Origin: Phallusia mammillata
Taxonomy: Eukaryota > Chordata > Ascidiacea > Phlebobranchia > Ascidiidae
Length of the DNA: 64,000 nucleotides
Reading direction: 5' to 3'
Assembly: GCA_003260075.1 (NCBI GenBank)
Contig: QLIY01000312.1
Location: forward strand, 96,586 to 160,585
This document shows, in pieces, positions 47,301-56,683 of the stretch (positions are counted from its first letter, which is position 1; the number at the start of each line of letters is the position of its first letter). The notes beneath the pieces were generated by a model that was given only the letters and a program-made list of their open reading frames with translations, had not been told where the DNA came from and made no database searches. The position numbers were made by a program, and so were the translations under genes.

Positions 47301-49657
47301 TAGCACAGTTGGGCCGGTTTTGTACAGGTTTGACGAGCACCCAAAGACAAAAGCAAACAATGTCTTATCTCAACAAGCTACCGGTCCATTCGTTTCGCAT
47401 TTTAAAGGTGTTTAAGAATATCAAAGTTCGTAGTTCCAATGTCACTGGAAGTGGAATGGTAATTTTTCCGCTCGTTTTAAAGATATTGTTGCGTGTTGCA
47501 AAATCATTAAAGTATTTAAACCCTTAATATAACTGAATCAGTCACGTAGTTCAACAAGCCAGTTGAGTTCAACAAGACACACATTTCCGTGAACTAACGC
47601 ACAACGCAACGTGCCTTCGTGACCACAAGATTGAGTTAGCGCATGGCAGTCAGGCACCTGGTGCCCAGTTCGCGAAGTTAATCACAACTGAGACGCGCAC
47701 GATAAGGCGGCCCGCAAATTACACCAGGGCTTAGCAGCAGGCGCATTGACAACACAGGCAGCAACGGGCGCGCGCATAAATCATTCACACCGACTGCTCC
47801 AGCGCGCTCGCGAGCACAAATCGATGCCAAATATGCCACGACATGTTGGTCCGCAGCGTATGTAGCTTACATAGAGCATCCCACTGGCGCTTTCCGACAT
47901 TTGGTTTGAACAACCGGCTTAAGTGGGATGCCATCAAGAGCGTGTTAAGCACAATCACGAGGTAGCATCTCTACTCGTGCGTTCACGAAATTATCGATCA
48001 CCTAATAGTCTGCGCGGCGCGCCCGCCTAGTAAGATAGAGGCTAAATTAAGGCACCCGTTTCGTGAATGTGAAAGTTGCACAGCCATTATACAGTTGTTT
48101 GGTGTGCGCCAAGAACTCTGGACGACCTGAATGACACCACTTATCAGCTTTGCACTTTGAAATGTCAAACGCTGTTTCGGGCTATGGCGTTTTGACGCAA
48201 CTAGACAGTACTACACCTGAAGTATAAAACACTGCTATTCTTACATTACCAAAGACAGTTAACTTATCCGCAATTATTTCACGTACGTCTAAACAAAACC
48301 GCCTTAGATTTGCCGATAGTATCGCCGATTTAGTCAAAATCTGTTGCAAAACAACGCGAAAGCAAAAATAGCCGACGGTAATTCGTGCACAGACAATCAC
48401 AAGAAATCGTAATCGGCTTACCGTGTCAAGCTTAATCTTCTTAGGCCCGGAGCTGTCCAACCCTGTAGTGTGTGTCGCATTGGGGCAAGCACTCCTTTCC
48501 CGTTTCCCTTGTGCTGTCGCGTTTGCCGTCGCGTAGGTCCTGCTGCTATATGGCTCATTGTTTCCTTCGCCAATGTTCGTCTGGCCACCATGGGGACCTT
48601 TACGGTGCTTTTTTCGATTAGACTGGGAGTGCTGAGTCGTCGTTTGCTCTGCTTCTTTATCGGCCAAGCCTTGTTGTGTACTGGTCTTGTTAGCAAGATT
48701 ACTGCTCGGCATAACTGCAGTTCTGGTAGGCTGGCGACCCTGGTTGACAGCTACTTGCTGCGAAGACTTGCTAGTCGGAGATGCTACACTTGGCTGGCTT
48801 GTCACGCTTGGCGAGGCGCTACGTCGTGCAGACGCGTGCTTGCTCGCAAGTGCCAGCGAGGCTGCTGGTACCGCAGCTACGTGAGGTGGCAAAAAATGAC
48901 TGCCAGCAGACTGTGGATACGCAGCGGAGGTCGTTGAACTGTTTGATGGCCCGCCAGCACTGTGCTTTGGCTTCGACTTAATTTTCTCGCTTTCGCCTTT
49001 GCTGCTGCTCGAATGACTTTTTTCATGTTGCTTGCTGTGTTTCTTGTGGTGACTGCGATTCGATTTCGAGGATTTGTTCTTTTTCCCACTGGCGTCTTCC
49101 GGCGAGGTTACCGGAGTCGAAGTCGAGGTTACGGTGGTGGATTTACCGTCTGCACCAGTTGAGTGCTTGTTTGATGATGCCGAGTTGGCTTCACAATTCG
49201 GATCAGTGGGCGAATTTGCGTTCGAAGAGTGTTGTTTCGACGAAGACGATTTGCTCGCCTTTTTAGTTTTGCTTTTTCCGCTTTTGCCCGAGGTGGGGCT
49301 ACTGGTTCGAGAAAGAGAGGACCTTGATTTACTGCTTTTCTCGTGAATGATACCGCCATGTTTGCTGGGCGATGCACCAACGTTGTTATTATTGTTTACA
49401 TTGCTCACTGGGGTTGTCCTTCCCTGCGCTTTTGTGTCTTTACCTGACTTATCAGGGTCATTGTCATTGCCTAGGTCGATCACTAGTTTTCCAAATTCAT
49501 CACTCCAATCGTCATCACCTGACGTAGTCTCGTCGCAGCCGCGTTCGGAGTCGTTTCTCGACTCTGATTGGTCAGTTGTCTTTTCGTTTGGTGACTTGTC
49601 GTCGGCTACAGAGGGTGCAGTGCTGAGTGACGAGGACACGGCCGATTCTGACGCCAT
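25626..49657 (-). CDS. ZNF608/ZNF609 (scribbler/brakeless) homologue, 15 coding exons
   Basis: Fifteen exons with GT/AG boundaries join in consistent phase into a protein of about 1845 residues. Near the N-terminus, [17 protein letters not shown] (about 49-65) matches the acidic-tryptophan motif of ZNF608/609. Residues about 525-586, from [20 protein letters not shown] to KHDWAPPR, are the most conserved family block. A single C2H2 finger follows (Cys708, Cys713, His726, His731; [11 protein letters not shown] then [13 protein letters not shown]). The rest is Pro/Ser/Gln-rich, with a His-rich stretch near the C-terminus (HLHTHHHIH). Family members are nuclear transcription cofactors in neural, immune and muscle development; that role is inferred. 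Vertebrate members are about 1400-1500 residues, so this one is longer, mainly in low-complexity parts. The only frame break is the poly-C tract in exon 8. The start is the first ATG of a long open exon (aATGGCG). Confidence 0.9.
26012..26221 (-). CDS. ZNF608/609 homologue, exon 14
   Basis: It encodes [20 protein letters not shown], then [20 protein letters not shown]. The His-rich stretch corresponds to the THHHTH region I recall near the C-terminus of vertebrate ZNF608/609. Acceptor tgttatag, donor ACTG|GTATGT. Confidence 0.85.
26371..26447 (-). CDS. ZNF608/609 homologue, exon 13
   Basis: It encodes [20 protein letters not shown] and KDRPRE, a short charged exon. Acceptor acttgcag, donor AGAAG|GTAAGT. 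Confidence 0.85.
26562..26697 (-). CDS. ZNF608/609 homologue, exon 12
   Basis: It encodes [20 protein letters not shown], continuing the Pro/Tyr-rich low-complexity region, and ends EIPPPVP. Acceptor tgcacag, donor CCAAG|GTTCGT. Confidence 0.8.
26826..26973 (-). CDS. ZNF608/609 homologue, exon 11
   Basis: It encodes [20 protein letters not shown], then a Pro/Tyr/Gly-rich run ending GVPYPMP. Acceptor aatttcag, donor CCAG|GTAAAT. Confidence 0.85.
27337..27648 (-). CDS. ZNF608/609 homologue, exon 10
   Basis: It encodes [20 protein letters not shown] and further Pro/His-rich sequence, then basic [20 protein letters not shown]. Ends SPEK at AAG|GTAGCA, phase 0. Confidence 0.85.
28010..28286 (-). 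CDS. ZNF608/609 homologue, exon 9
   Basis: It encodes [20 protein letters not shown], a Gln-rich helix-prone segment, then [19 protein letters not shown]. Acceptor accttcag, donor AATCAG|GTAATA, phase 0. Confidence 0.85.
28590..30332 (-). CDS. ZNF608/609 homologue, exon 8, interrupted by poly-C
   Basis: This 1743-bp exon starts [19 protein letters not shown] and is Pro/Ser/Thr-rich with few recognisable motifs. At 29271-29325 there are 55 C on the plus strand, read as Gly on this strand. Before the tract the frame reads SSAAPATHN. After it the frame that matches the exon end is shifted: it reads [19 protein letters not shown] and continues to LAAQQ. The tract would have to be one base longer (2 modulo 3) for the frame to hold. 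Donor CAGAG|GTAAAT. Confidence 0.85.
29271..29325. repeat. Poly-C tract, 55 nt, inside exon 8
   Basis: It lies between attatgag and ggatgg on the plus strand, within coding sequence. Its length is incompatible with the downstream frame by one base, so it is more likely a sized gap placeholder than a real polyglycine run. Confidence 0.75.
30604..30995 (-). CDS. ZNF608/609 homologue, exon 7 (second half of zinc finger)
   Basis: It begins [13 protein letters not shown], supplying both His ligands, then an acidic stretch ([19 protein letters not shown]) and a Pro/Glu-rich region. Acceptor tttcgacag, donor CCACAAG|GTATGA. Confidence 0.9.
31264..31336 (-). CDS. ZNF608/609 homologue, exon 6 (first half of zinc finger)
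   Basis: It encodes [20 protein letters not shown] and NKRYK. The intron falls in the Lys codon after RY, between the Cys pair and the His pair of the C2H2 finger. Acceptor ttttccag, donor TACAA|GTAAGC. Confidence 0.9.
31440..31593 (-). CDS. ZNF608/609 homologue, exon 5
   Basis: It encodes [20 protein letters not shown] and RARLTSSRN, then a Gln/Asn-rich run ending GSNG. Acceptor attttttag, donor CGGAG|GTAACT. The KRARL-type basic patch matches KRVRT in vertebrate ZNF609. Confidence 0.85.
32354..32522 (-). CDS. ZNF608/609 homologue, exon 4
   Basis: It encodes [19 protein letters not shown] and a basic stretch ending AAKKRGSK, a likely nuclear-localisation region. It starts after acattcag, completing the Arg codon of exon 3, and ends in phase 0 at AAG|GTGAAA. 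Confidence 0.9.
32523..34107. other. Intron 3 of the ZNF608/609 homologue
   Basis: No coding sequence is recognised. 32528-32606 and 32617-32700 are near-identical copies separated by the poly-C tract 32607-32616. Another poly-C tract sits at 33620-33629 without an obvious duplicate. A moderately GC-rich island lies at about 33010-33430. Confidence 0.5.
34108..34195 (-). CDS. ZNF608/609 homologue, exon 3
   Basis: This 88-bp exon encodes [20 protein letters not shown] and then [10 protein letters not shown], almost identical to vertebrate ZNF609 as I recall it. Acceptor ttaag at 34196, donor CCAAG|GTAACA. Confidence 0.9.
34196..36883. other. Intron 2 of the ZNF608/609 homologue
   Basis: No coding sequence is recognised. 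A more GC- and CpG-rich island at about 35590-35940 stands out from the AT-rich background and may be regulatory. The ORF of about 150 codons across it on the minus strand has no recognisable domain and no splice context, so I do not call it. Confidence 0.45.
36884..37316 (-). CDS. ZNF608/609 homologue, exon 2
   Basis: Acceptor tttttag at 37317, donor ACAG|GTAAAC at 36884, leaving phase 1. It encodes [12 protein letters not shown], a Ser/Thr/Pro-rich stretch, then the conserved block ending [11 protein letters not shown]. Confidence 0.9.
37317..48421. other. Intron 1 of the ZNF608/609 homologue with CpG-rich islands
   Basis: This 11.1-kb intron is AT-rich but punctuated by islands of 200-700 bp with clearly higher GC and many CpG. 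Approximate positions: 37570-38090, 38420-38740, 38940-39260, 39440-40110, 40370-40640, 42225-42500, 42860-43300, 44200-44470, 45180-45540, 46270-46600 and 47560-48130. They have no splice signals or protein motifs and contain many SOX-like (acaat/attgt), GATA-like and GGATTA-like words. Candidate enhancers for a developmental regulator is the natural reading, but nothing here proves function. Confidence 0.4.
48422..49657 (-). CDS. ZNF608/609 homologue, exon 1
   Basis: It encodes residues 1-412, starting [10 protein letters not shown]. After the [14 protein letters not shown] motif it is Ser/Lys-rich ([27 protein letters not shown]), typical of the disordered N-terminal half of this family. 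It ends KKIKLDT in phase 0 at the donor ACG|GTAAGC. Confidence 0.85.
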
Positions 49658-51118
49658 AATGCCAAGGGATTAGGTAGATGACAGTCAATCTATTTTTCGC
49701 ATCACAGTGATTTATTAAGTACTTTTGTATGCCTGCGTGATTAAAATGCATTTTTGCGGTTATCACCTCTGAATGGTGGTTACACAGTAGGAATTTGCAT
49801 GGCTTTATACTACCAGAACATGCGCTGGCGATTAATGAGCAAAGTCCGGGTTTGAAAAGCCTCACAAAAGCGGTTGGTCATTAGTCCAAGCAAACGCGAC
49901 AGAATTATTTACGACTTAAGTAAACAGGTAATAAACACCGAGTTTCAGCTACAAGGCATCGATCGTAAGCGTGGATACGTTGCAACGGGTTGTATATGGG
50001 TATATTTTGGTAAAATTTAAAGCTGACACGTTCGTACGCCTTCGGTTTGAAAGAGCAATCGGGCAGCGATAAGAACTTTCGCGTTTATTTGTACAACAAT
50101 CTACCGCGCCTTATAAGGAGGTCGCATTTCCTGGCTACTTTTAAACTGGTCGATTTCACTCCCCCAATGCCGTCCTGCTAACAGCGCGTCAGTTCTCGTA
50201 CGAAGCTTTTGTTATTGTGACACAATCCGTCTTTGTCCTGACCACAATGAGTCACGTAATACGCTAAGCGGCGGACGCGTGATCACGTGGCTGACTGTGT
50301 GATAAATTCATTAAAAGGGCGAACCGGCCCGTCTTACATTTCCGCGGCTGTGCAGTGGGCGCATAAGCGTATGTCCGCGACAGAATTGCAAACCCAACGC
50401 ATCTTTGACAGGCAAAACAAAACACGTTTCAAAAAGCAAGGCTTGTTCACTTACGCTTTGCAACACAGCGTACTTCAAAATCCATCTAAACCGTACGAAA
50501 TTGTGCTGTACTTAGTTAATGCCGCAACACAATTGTCTTTCACAAAGCACATTGTCTTGATTGTCTCTTGTTGAACGGGTTACTCTGTACAGCAGCCTAC
50601 AAATGAAAGCGCGATACTACACAGGCATTTTCGGCTTTCGCTGGCATGTTTTAGTGCGGCTATGGTTTCCTGGTGCTACCAGAACTCGTTTCTGTGGCAT
50701 AGGAACCTCGGCAAGTATTTTTAACCGAAACAGTCTGCCTGTTCGAATGCGGTAAAACTGGCACTCAACATTAAACCTAAAACCCTGCCTAAGCCAAAGT
50801 TGATCGCTTGAGTTGTGTTAGATAACAAATTTGACTCACAACAGCTAATTTCTCTAACACAATGAAACTAAATGCGCACGAAAAACTAAAGCAAGGATAA
50901 CTGCTTAGCGTTTTGTTTACCAAGATGTGCATTGTTGACAGAACAAAGAAGGTAATTGCATCACAGTTGCAATTTACGTCATATCAACGCCTAATGAGAT
51001 TTTGGATATGAGGCGTCAAAACATTAAATGACAAAAAAAGTGCCAAATCTTCGCTCTAAAGTCTAAAACTAAGCAAGTGGGGCAAAGGCGGTTGTGTCAA
51101 GAACGCTGGGCATCGGTT

Positions 51119-51122
<4 letters not shown>
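49658..51122 (-). promoter_or_regulatory. Putative promoter and 5' region of the ZNF608/609 homologue
   Basis: Upstream of the ATG, 49880-50440 is CpG-rich. It contains close bZIP and E-box-like words (tgagtcacgtaat at about 50249 and gatcacgtggctga at about 50281). No TATA box or initiator could be fixed, and an upstream non-coding exon is possible. The assignment is by position and composition only. Confidence 0.35.

Positions 51123-51162
<40 letters not shown>
51123..51162. repeat. Poly-C tract, 40 nt
   Basis: It lies between catcggttggcg and gttatgaacacc. No flanking duplication is obvious, and it is probably a sized gap placeholder. Confidence 0.65.
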
Positions 51163-51163
<1 letters not shown>

Positions 51164-53117
51164 TTATGAACACCAAATCCCGGCAGAGATTACTTTTGTT
51201 TTCTGGTATAAATAAACTTTTTAACTCTCGCAAAACAAGCAAGCAAACCACAAATTTCTTAAATAAGTACCGGAAAAGCAATTTTCCATTTTTTTTTCTA
51301 CAATTGGATTAAATGTCAGGCACGTTTTTTCCTTTACTCGTTTACAGGTTAGAAACCTTCTGAAACAGAACAAAAAAGTATCTACATCTTTCAAAACTAA
51401 ATTGCAGGTAAAAACTTTTAAATATTGCAAGTTTTTCGTAAAACCTCCGAGAAACTTTTCAATTTATCTGAATTAAATGAACGAAATATATAGCGCAACT
51501 GTTTGCTAGTCCAAGTTAAGTATCCTTTTTTAAAAATAATCACACAATAACTAGAAAAGATTGAATTTGAGATATCCGCACAGCCGTTACAACTAACTAC
51601 AAAGCCTTTTTACTGTCTAATTCGCATCTACCAGCCATCTGCACTGCATCAGTGCAGTTCTCAGCGGTCTTCGTGACTCGCAATGGTTCGACGCACCTCC
51701 ACAACCTACTCGAGTACCATTATCTTCTCCTTTGTATCTTTATTTGCTCTTGGCAGAGCGCGACGCCTTCTTCTCACGCAGCAGAGCGTTCCAACCCGGC
51801 CGCATTATCTTTTCACGTACGATCGCTAGCTCTTTTATCGTCGGTCGTTCGGGCGGGCGCGCTTTACTTTCGGAGATTACAAATTATAATCATTTCTTTA
51901 CTTCGTTCTTCTGTCCCCGGCCAACGCGCGAGCTTGCCTGCCGAAAAGGCGTTTATTAACTACCCTGCTGATTTTACGGCCTTCTGGGACTGGTAATTGT
52001 CCCGGTGCGATACGTTACCTGCGTGAATTGAAATGCAAGGTGAGACAAAACGCAATAAAACTGCCAGGGGTAAACGGAGATAAAGGAATTTGTTTTTACT
52101 CTAGAATGTATCAACAAAAAGGCGACGAAAACTGTCAAAATACGTCTGCTAGTGAAAAGTGTTGTCAAACAATAATTTAGTGAATTTGGCTATTATATCA
52201 TTGCCAAGTTCAATATTTCAAGTACGAAACGGAGAAGCACACGCAGTATTACCTTCAACTAATTCATAACCACTAGAACCGTTCATTACTTGTTATGCCA
52301 TTAAAATTCACACTGATGATTGGTAAGTTAAGACTTTAATTTTCGCAGAACTAGTTTCCTGATTTAACGTTCGTGGCATTTGTAATAACGTGCGTCATTG
52401 TTCCGAAAAGGTATATTTAGCTGTTACATTTAGAAGGCCGTTTGAAGTTTTGTCAATAAGTGTTCTATGGTCCTAAACTTACTTTTATCGTACCTGGTGT
52501 GCGTTGTTTATATAATCGAAAAGTGCGAATTTCAGCACATCGTGGTCCCAGATTTGTCAAGAGGGAATCAAAACTGTGAAGCAATTGAGGACAGGAAACG
52601 AACTGTTCGCGGTCAGATGCGCCTCATGCACACATAAATTATGTCAGTTGACCTTGTGCAATACATAATTGTTACTGTCTTGTTTGTAAACAGAAGTGAA
52701 ACTAACGAACACTTAGAATAAAGATTGCATGATAAAAAATGTGAATTTAAAGTTGTTTATTAAGTTATGGTATTTTTGTGTTTCTATATAACCCTGTCAA
52801 TGTGTCAGGTTTGAGCAGACTCGTGGTTTAACTTCTGGGATCCTGCGCATACATTATTCACCACACTGGCGTCATTACGCGGCGCGTTGTTTCACAACGG
52901 CTGTTGGTCGTTTTGTGGTAAAATCAACGAACCGTCGCTTTGACTCACTTCTGCCGAAACTTTTTTCTTGTGGCCAAAATACGAGAGAAGCTCCTTTTTC
53001 TCGAGAGAGCTCGGGGAGAGAATACGCGGGAGAGCTCGCGCATGCAACTGAACAATTCAAGAATGAGAATGATTTTATTTTATTGCGTTGACGAGTACAA
53101 AAAAAAGAGGTTGAAAC
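51163..53117. other. Intergenic region upstream of the ZNF608/609 homologue
   Basis: A CpG-rich island at 51640-52010 carries several ttatc/attatct GATA-type words. Another GC-richer stretch is at 52830-53060. No ORF with a recognisable domain is present. These may be distal regulatory elements or an untranslated exon. Confidence 0.35.
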
Positions 53118-53227
53118 TAGAGATGTACCGAATATTCGGTTTGCCGAATTTATTCGGCCGAATCGGCCACTTTTGCAAAGATTCGGTTTCGGCCGAATCG
53201 AAATTTCGCCGATTCGGTACATCACTA
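53118..53227. mobile_element. hAT-type MITE, 110 bp, palindromic interior
   Basis: The ends are tagagatgtaccgaat and, reverse complemented, tagtgatgtaccgaat. Perfect octamers gttgaaac flank the element at 53110-53117 and 53228-53235. The interior consists of repeated attcgg/ccgaat words able to fold on themselves. A related left end is at 60624. Confidence 0.9.
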
Positions 53228-53370
53228 GTTGAAACGCATAACACTGTGACAAATGGCAACTACAAGTACTTTACGCAAGTCGGCAAAGCATAACTCTTTG
53301 TATGATTAGTTTGAGGTATTTGGAAGGACTTAGCAAGTGCCACCATACTAAACTCGTTTATGAACTATGT

Positions 53371-54234
53371 TTAAGGAGCACGAGCAACTAAAATAAACTC
53401 GTTAAAAACTGCTTTTAATGTGACTTTGTCTTCATCGTCAGTTTCGATTTGCAACAGTTTTTTCACTTTATCCTTCAGCCGTTCTACTTCGATGACTTTA
53501 GACTCCATGATTTCACCACTTTTTACCTTTTCTAATCGGTGGCGCACGTAGTTTTGAAACGTACCTAATGAGGTTTCAAGACCTTCTATATCTTTTAAAC
53601 TCCAATCCCTTTCAATACAGAAGTCATCATAACGTTGTTTTTCGGGCCAGGGAATAGCTTGGAACACATTCGCGTATTTGTTTTTGACATCGACAGTTTT
53701 ACTTGCATTGCCGTCAAAATTAAATGACAACAGGTGATTTAAGAAAAGCGAACCATCGTCAGAAAACATTTTCGCCGGATTATCAATGAGAGCAACGCTT
53801 TGAAGGAAATATCCAATGACCGCAAGGCAACCACCAGGCTTTAAAACTCGCTCTGCTTCCGTTAAAAATTTAGGCAAATCAAACCAATGCGCAGAAAGAG
53901 CACTCAAAACCACATCAGCTGTCGAATCCTGAAAGGGCATTTTTTCAGACGAACCAGTTTGGTAGGTCACGTGATCCCACTTGTTTCCCTCCACTGCATG
54001 GCGCACCTGAGTCGGACTGACGTCAGTAGCTATGACTTTCTTGAAGAAAGGTGCAAATATGTTGGTGGCCTGACCTGACCCACAACCGACTTCAACCATC
54101 AAGTCAAGCTTATCATTAGATTGGGACTTGCGTGCGTAATTGATGACGTATTGTGCTACGTCATCAGTGTATTCTGGTCGATAACGGTCGTAGCATGAAG
54201 AGGTTTCGTTGTCGTGGAAAAGCTGTTCAGACAT
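53371..54234 (-). CDS. Class I SAM-dependent methyltransferase
   Basis: A 287-residue single-exon frame starting MSEQLFHDNETSSCYDRYRP. Motif I (LMVEVGCGSGQATN, about 45-58) forms the SAM glycine loop. An acidic residue follows in IATDVSP (Asp71), motif II is DVVLSALSAHWFDLP (about 107-121), and motif III is RVLKPGGCLAVIGY (about 129-142). This is the methyltransferase-11 fold, close in plan to the small trans-aconitate-type enzymes and their uncharacterised relatives. The substrate cannot be read from sequence; a soluble enzyme acting on a small molecule is the best inference. Length is normal for the group. Paralogues lie at 56684, 58381 and 61133. Confidence 0.9.
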   Translation of the reverse strand: MSEQLFHDNETSSCYDRYRPEYTDDVAQYVINYARKSQSNDKLDLMVEVGCGSGQATNIFAPFFKKVIATDVSPTQVRHAVEGNKWDHVTYQTGSSEKMPFQDSTADVVLSALSAHWFDLPKFLTEAERVLKPGGCLAVIGYFLQSVALIDNPAKMFSDDGSLFLNHLLSFNFDGNASKTVDVKNKYANVFQAIPWPEKQRYDDFCIERDWSLKDIEGLETSLGTFQNYVRHRLEKVKSGEIMESKVIEVERLKDKVKKLLQIETDDEDKVTLKAVFNEFILVARAP

Positions 54235-56683
54235 AATTGGCTATTATTTCATAATGTTGTTGGTCCTGTTAAAAGACACATACAAAAAACAGGTTACTAA
54301 GCGAGTTACACCCAGTTAAACACACTGACTTGTTTAGAAATGACTACAATGCTGGTATTATGATACACATTAAGCGTGTAGTGTCATATTTTTAAAACAC
54401 ACTCTGAAATCATAGAATTAACAGTAACATTTTGAGCTGGCCTTTAAACGAAAGTATAGTACAGCAGTGCCACACTTCCTGCATAAAACATAAAGTACAA
54501 CTACAGACGTACTACTGCTAACTAAATCTCAACTTTCATTCATGCACTGAAAGCCCAAGCGTTACAATCGCGTAGCGGGGAAGTAAGTAGTTCCGTGTTG
54601 TAACTTGACAGGCCACCGACTTTGCTGCGTGATTGAACGCGCTTGTAACACATATCCTGATCTACATTACGGCCTGGCATTGTTTTACTAAATCTATGAA
54701 ACGATTTTTTACTCTTCCAGGCCCAGCAGATGTTTATTACCAAGTACTAAAAATAAGCTTGGAGGTGAATAATTGCTGTTATAGTTTACCTAAGGCAACA
54801 GCGTGTTTACCAAATCTAGAATGATTTTTTTAAACACAATCCTGTCTTCGAGTTTTCGACCGAAAGCTTTTTCAAACCACGTCACTTTTTGTTATATGTA
54901 AGTCAACTATAAAAAAACAACATCATAGCGTTGCTTCTTGCACCCATATAACATCAAAATTCCCCAACAGTACACTTTTGCTCTAACATAAGCTCGTTTA
55001 CGTACGCACATAAAATTACATGTACCAACACACACTAACTGTAACGTTTGTCCATGAGCCTGCAGCCTACATCTGTACGCATTCCCCCGAAGGCGCAAAC
55101 ACAGAAGAACGCACTGTACAGCCACGCTACAGTGCTAGTTATAGTTTGGTACACAACTGACCACTCATGCGTGACCGGACCTCGCTGACAGTTTGTTTTA
55201 CCAGGATACCCTCAACTTCGACTAAATCAGGGACAGGGTTGTCAGTTGTGTAACGTTTCTACTTTCCAGGGTCATATTCAGTTTCGTAATTATGAAGATC
55301 AAAGCTCAAAGTCAATCAAATCAAAATGGAAATACACACTCAAAATCAATACAACGAAATAAGCCTAGGATAACATATCGAGCATTGATGGACGATACAC
55401 AACTTTTGGTTTGTGGCACCGGAAACTCGTGTTGTTATCGTTGACAATCGATTCGTCTGACACAAGCAGCAGAAGAATCACTCTGTCTATGTTTAACAGG
55501 CAGTCATATTTGGATTATGGTTTGCCAGGTTTTCTAGCCATCTTAACGTTCACAAACAAATGGATTTCCAAACGCATTATGTGCGGTCAGACGAAACGAC
55601 CTGTTTAGAAAGAGCCAAAAAACATACTGAAGCCAACATTCTACTTCCAATAAACTAAACCAAAAGCGTATGTACACAGATAGCCGAAGCCGATTCTAAT
55701 TGCAACATTATTGAATCTGATAAAAACGGGTTACATGGTCACATGACAAACCGCACAGTTCTGATATCTTAAAATACTGATTTTTTTATTACTAATTTTA
55801 ACCATTTTGTTTGAAGCAATATCCGTCTGTTTATGCTGGCTAGCAATGTAGTGTACTCAATCAAAATAAATGTATTTTCGAACCATAGGTGCTGCTGAAT
55901 GTGGACATGGTTAGATTGGGCATAAAAAATACATGCACGTTCCTTTTTGGTATTTGATTGCCTTGCTAAACTTCCAGCCTGGGACAATACGTTGCCTGTT
56001 GTCCCTAAGCAAATACTAATGCTTGTTTGATCAACATAACCGTGACTGCTCGTATGTGACGGTGTTAGGTTGCAGTTTAACTACGTGCAGTAAAAGTGGA
56101 AAATCTACTAACACCATACCTCAGAGCAGATCCACATTTAGCAAATTTTCGATAGGTGACGCAAAGAGCATTTTAGCCAATTTAAACGATATATCTCTAA
56201 AAATGCTGACGGTTAGAGTTATTAGGGTCGGCTTTAAAGTATTAGCATTTAAAATTCAATAAAACTAGCAATAGAACTTAATTTTTAATGCAAAATGTCC
56301 CAAAACTTACATTCTAATAAATAATTCAGCTCTTTGCGCCACCTATCGCAAAATTAGCTAAATGTGAGTTTGCCGTGAGGTATGATGTTAGTGGCTCTAC
56401 CTAGTGAAGTGGTTGTGCAGTGCATTCACTGCAATGTGTCGACTGTTTAGGTTTTCATTAGCTGGACCAAGTACTGCTTTTAGGGAAAGTTTAAACCACA
56501 AACAAAACAGTTTTAAGCGGTTTAGTGAGTGGTTTAACTGAGTTTAAGTTAATAATCATCTTTCGTGCACTTGTTTTTGTTTATGATGCAAGTTTTGCTG
56601 GGCAGTAAAGAAATGTAAAGATTCTATTTATTTGTTAATTCCAGAATTTCATAAGTGAGATAAAGGTGTATGCAATTAATACA
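54235..56683. other. Flanks of two methyltransferase genes with duplicated blocks
   Basis: About 54720-54800 and 55055-55185 recur inverted, and in inverted order, at 59935-60005 and 59420-59575. About 55395-55560 recurs directly at 60870-61030. A sequence tttgttaattccag|aatttc at about 56634-56650 looks like a 3' splice site just upstream of the 56684 start and is also kept at 61080-61100, suggesting a 5' UTR intron. A long-TIR MITE lies at 56105-56394. Confidence 0.5.
56105..56394. mobile_element. Long-TIR MITE, copy 2
   Basis: The left arm (ctactaacaccatacctcag, later ttcgataggtgacgcaaagag) is the inverse of the right arm (ctctttgcgccacctatcg, later gtgaggtatgatgttagtgg), giving inverted repeats of about 65 bp. 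It is the same family as 20638-20940. It lies in the putative 5' UTR intron of the methyltransferase at 56684. Boundaries are approximate. Confidence 0.7.

Noticed and set aside
48470-49162. Plus-strand ORFs opposite exon 1 of the ZNF608/609 homologue
   Set aside because: Antisense shadows of a Ser/Lys-rich coding exon with biased codons.
56666-56683. Upstream GTG as start of the second methyltransferase
   Set aside because: The paralogue at 61133 diverges upstream of the shared ATG, and non-ATG starts are unusual in animals.
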